Source of the DNA: Clostridia bacterium
Lineage (GTDB): Bacteria > Bacillota > Clostridia > Christensenellales > Aristaeellaceae
Assembly: GCA_017620115.1 (NCBI GenBank)
Contig: JAFZRB010000310.1
Coordinates: 1-5,524, forward strand
Reading direction: 5' to 3'
DNA: 5,524 nucleotides
Shown: piece by piece, positions 4,551-5,524 of the stretch
How the letters are laid out: each line of letters begins with the position of its first letter
Numbering within the stretch: position 1 is the first letter of the stretch
Notes under the pieces: model-generated
The model's database searches: none
Seen by the model: only the letters and a program-made list of their open reading frames with translations
What the model was told of the DNA's origin: nothing
Translations under genes and position numbers: made by a program

Positions 4551-5524
4551 ACGGAAGGGCAGTATGAGTCTTCCCAACGCGCCGGCAAGCTTCGGGGAGG
4601 CCATTCGCGCGGGCGCGGGCGATATTCGCCGCTATGAGATAAAGCGCAGGCGCGTTCTGAACAGCGCCGCGGGCATCGCGGCGGCGCTGCTGATGGCGGG
4701 GGTCGGAGCGTATATGGCGCTGGGCGGGATGCGGCCGCGCGGCGACGACATCTACGCCATACCGGGCGTTCCAACGCCGACCACAACGCCCGACCCGACC
4801 TGTACGCTCGCGCCGGACGCGACATCGACACCGGCGGAAAAAGTCACGCCTGTACCGGGCGCGACCGCTTCGCCCATGCCCAGCGCGACCGCTTCACTCC
4901 TGCCGATGGCGACGCCTGCTCCCGAGGACGGGGAAGACGTGCGACGGAATATCGAAATGGGCGACATCATCTACGGCGGCAGGGGTTACGTCATTTCGGA
5001 AAGCGCGGCGGACAGCATGCTGCGCGGGACGCCCGTGCTCCAGCACGCGCTCTACGAGGCGAGCCGCGAGAAGCTGGATCCCGATACCGTGGCCTATTGG
5101 CTGTGGGGCGGCGACTGCCGGAAGGAAACATTTGACGGCGGCGTGGTCTATACGCATGACGCGAAGAAAAATGGGACGGGCGACTATAAGGCGAAAGGTT
5201 ACTGCTTTGACGGCGACAACAGCTTCTTTTATGCCCCGGACGATCCCTCGAAGCTGTACGCGGGCGATTTCACGAGCCGCGAGGCGGCGCTCGAATGGGC
5301 GGGAAAGTGGTTCGGCGAGCGGCTGCCGGAGGAATACCTCGCGAACCCGGCGCATCCCCTCCAGTACGGATTCGAGGGCGAGCGGGTGAGCGCGGTCTAC
5401 GGCTTCCGCTGGCTGGACGAAATCGAGGGCGTGGCCGTGCGCGGCTCGGGCCTGAGCGGCGATATCTGCGCCTTCGGCCCGAACTACTTTTCGCTCAGCC
5501 TCACAAAGGGCTACGAACCGGTTC
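4543..5524 (+). CDS. Single-pass membrane protein, likely regulator or sensor partner of the ECF sigma factor, cut by the window edge
   Basis: The frame is open from ATG 4543 to the right edge (327 codons seen, no stop). GGAGGGAGGT (4526–4535) lies seven bases before the ATG, and the start overlaps the sigma gene by 8 bases, so the two are translationally coupled. Residues 1–37 are a short basic cytoplasmic segment ending in KRRR. Residues ~38–62 are one transmembrane helix, with the positive charges placing the N terminus inside. Residues ~74–127 are a Thr/Pro/Ala-rich extracellular linker. From ~136 on there is an extracellular globular domain rich in Trp, Tyr, Gly and Asp, with cysteines in GGDCRK, GYCFDGD and GDICAF. 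The stretch from TSREAALEWAGKWF onward loosely recalls PepSY/YcdB-like domains, a weak inference. No zinc-finger or RsgI anti-sigma domain is recognisable, so its role as an anti-sigma factor rests on gene position and topology. Confidence 0.88.
   Translation, partial: MNERKGSMSLPNAPASFGEAIRAGAGDIRRYEIKRRRVLNSAAGIAAALLMAGVGAYMALGGMRPRGDDIYAIPGVPTPTTTPDPTCTLAPDATSTPAEKVTPVPGATASPMPSATASLLPMATPAPEDGEDVRRNIEMGDIIYGGRGYVISESAADSMLRGTPVLQHALYEASREKLDPDTVAYWLWGGDCRKETFDGGVVYTHDAKKNGTGDYKAKGYCFDGDNSFFYAPDDPSKLYAGDFTSREAALEWAGKWFGERLPEEYLANPAHPLQYGFEGERVSAVYGFRWLDEIEGVAVRGSGLSGDICAFGPNYFSLSLTKGYEPV

Noticed and set aside
3930..4604. A 224-codon minus-strand frame opposite the ECF sigma gene
   Set aside because: The plus strand encodes a well-conserved sigma factor with a good ribosome site; the antisense frame has no recognisable domain and spans the intergenic region.
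4894..5355. A 153-codon minus-strand frame opposite the membrane partner gene
   Set aside because: The plus-strand frame has coupling, a ribosome site and a coherent topology; the antisense frame is a GC-rich shadow.

Overview
The window looks like chromosomal DNA from a high-GC member of the Firmicutes (Bacillota, class Clostridia-like). Evidence for this is the ireB–ruvX–DUF1292 gene set, a perfect HrcA operator (CIRCE) at htpG, strong GGAGG-type ribosome binding sites and consensus sigma-A promoters. The small ECF sigma factor paired with a membrane protein carrying a Thr/Pro-rich linker also fits. I cannot name a genus. I see no mobile element, CRISPR array, tRNA or rRNA.

Layout. Positions 1–892 (minus) are the 5' part of htpG (Hsp90), running off the left edge. 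Positions 893–1077 hold its ribosome binding site, a near-consensus sigma-A promoter, a perfect CIRCE just upstream of that promoter, and the terminator of the next operon. Positions 1078–2122 (minus) are a two-ORF operon: ireB, then one long ORF that joins RuvX to a DUF1292 domain. Its sigma-A promoter at 2159–2187 overlaps the stop codon of the upstream gene. Positions 2184–3200 (minus) are an AI-2E family membrane protein. Positions 3286–3890 (minus) are a PRC-barrel protein translationally coupled (ATGA overlap) to a 54-residue membrane-type miniprotein. Positions 3891–4064 form the divergent intergenic region. Positions 4065–5524 (plus) are an ECF sigma factor overlapping by 8 bp a membrane protein that runs off the right edge.

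How it fits together. The order PRC-barrel – AI-2E protein – ireB – ruvX – DUF1292 resembles the Bacillus subtilis yrrD / yrrI / alaS-yrzL-yrrK-yrzB neighbourhood, but alaS is missing from its usual place directly before ireB. The ECF sigma factor and its membrane partner look like an envelope-sensing regulatory pair, and htpG is a heat-shock chaperone under likely HrcA control.

The most interesting points are four. The RuvX–DUF1292 fusion has an internal ribosome binding site and an out-of-frame TAA placed exactly where an ancestral stop would be expected. The CIRCE sits upstream of, rather than within or after, the best htpG promoter. The coupled 54-residue miniprotein has no recognisable family. 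The ECF partner has no recognisable anti-sigma domain.
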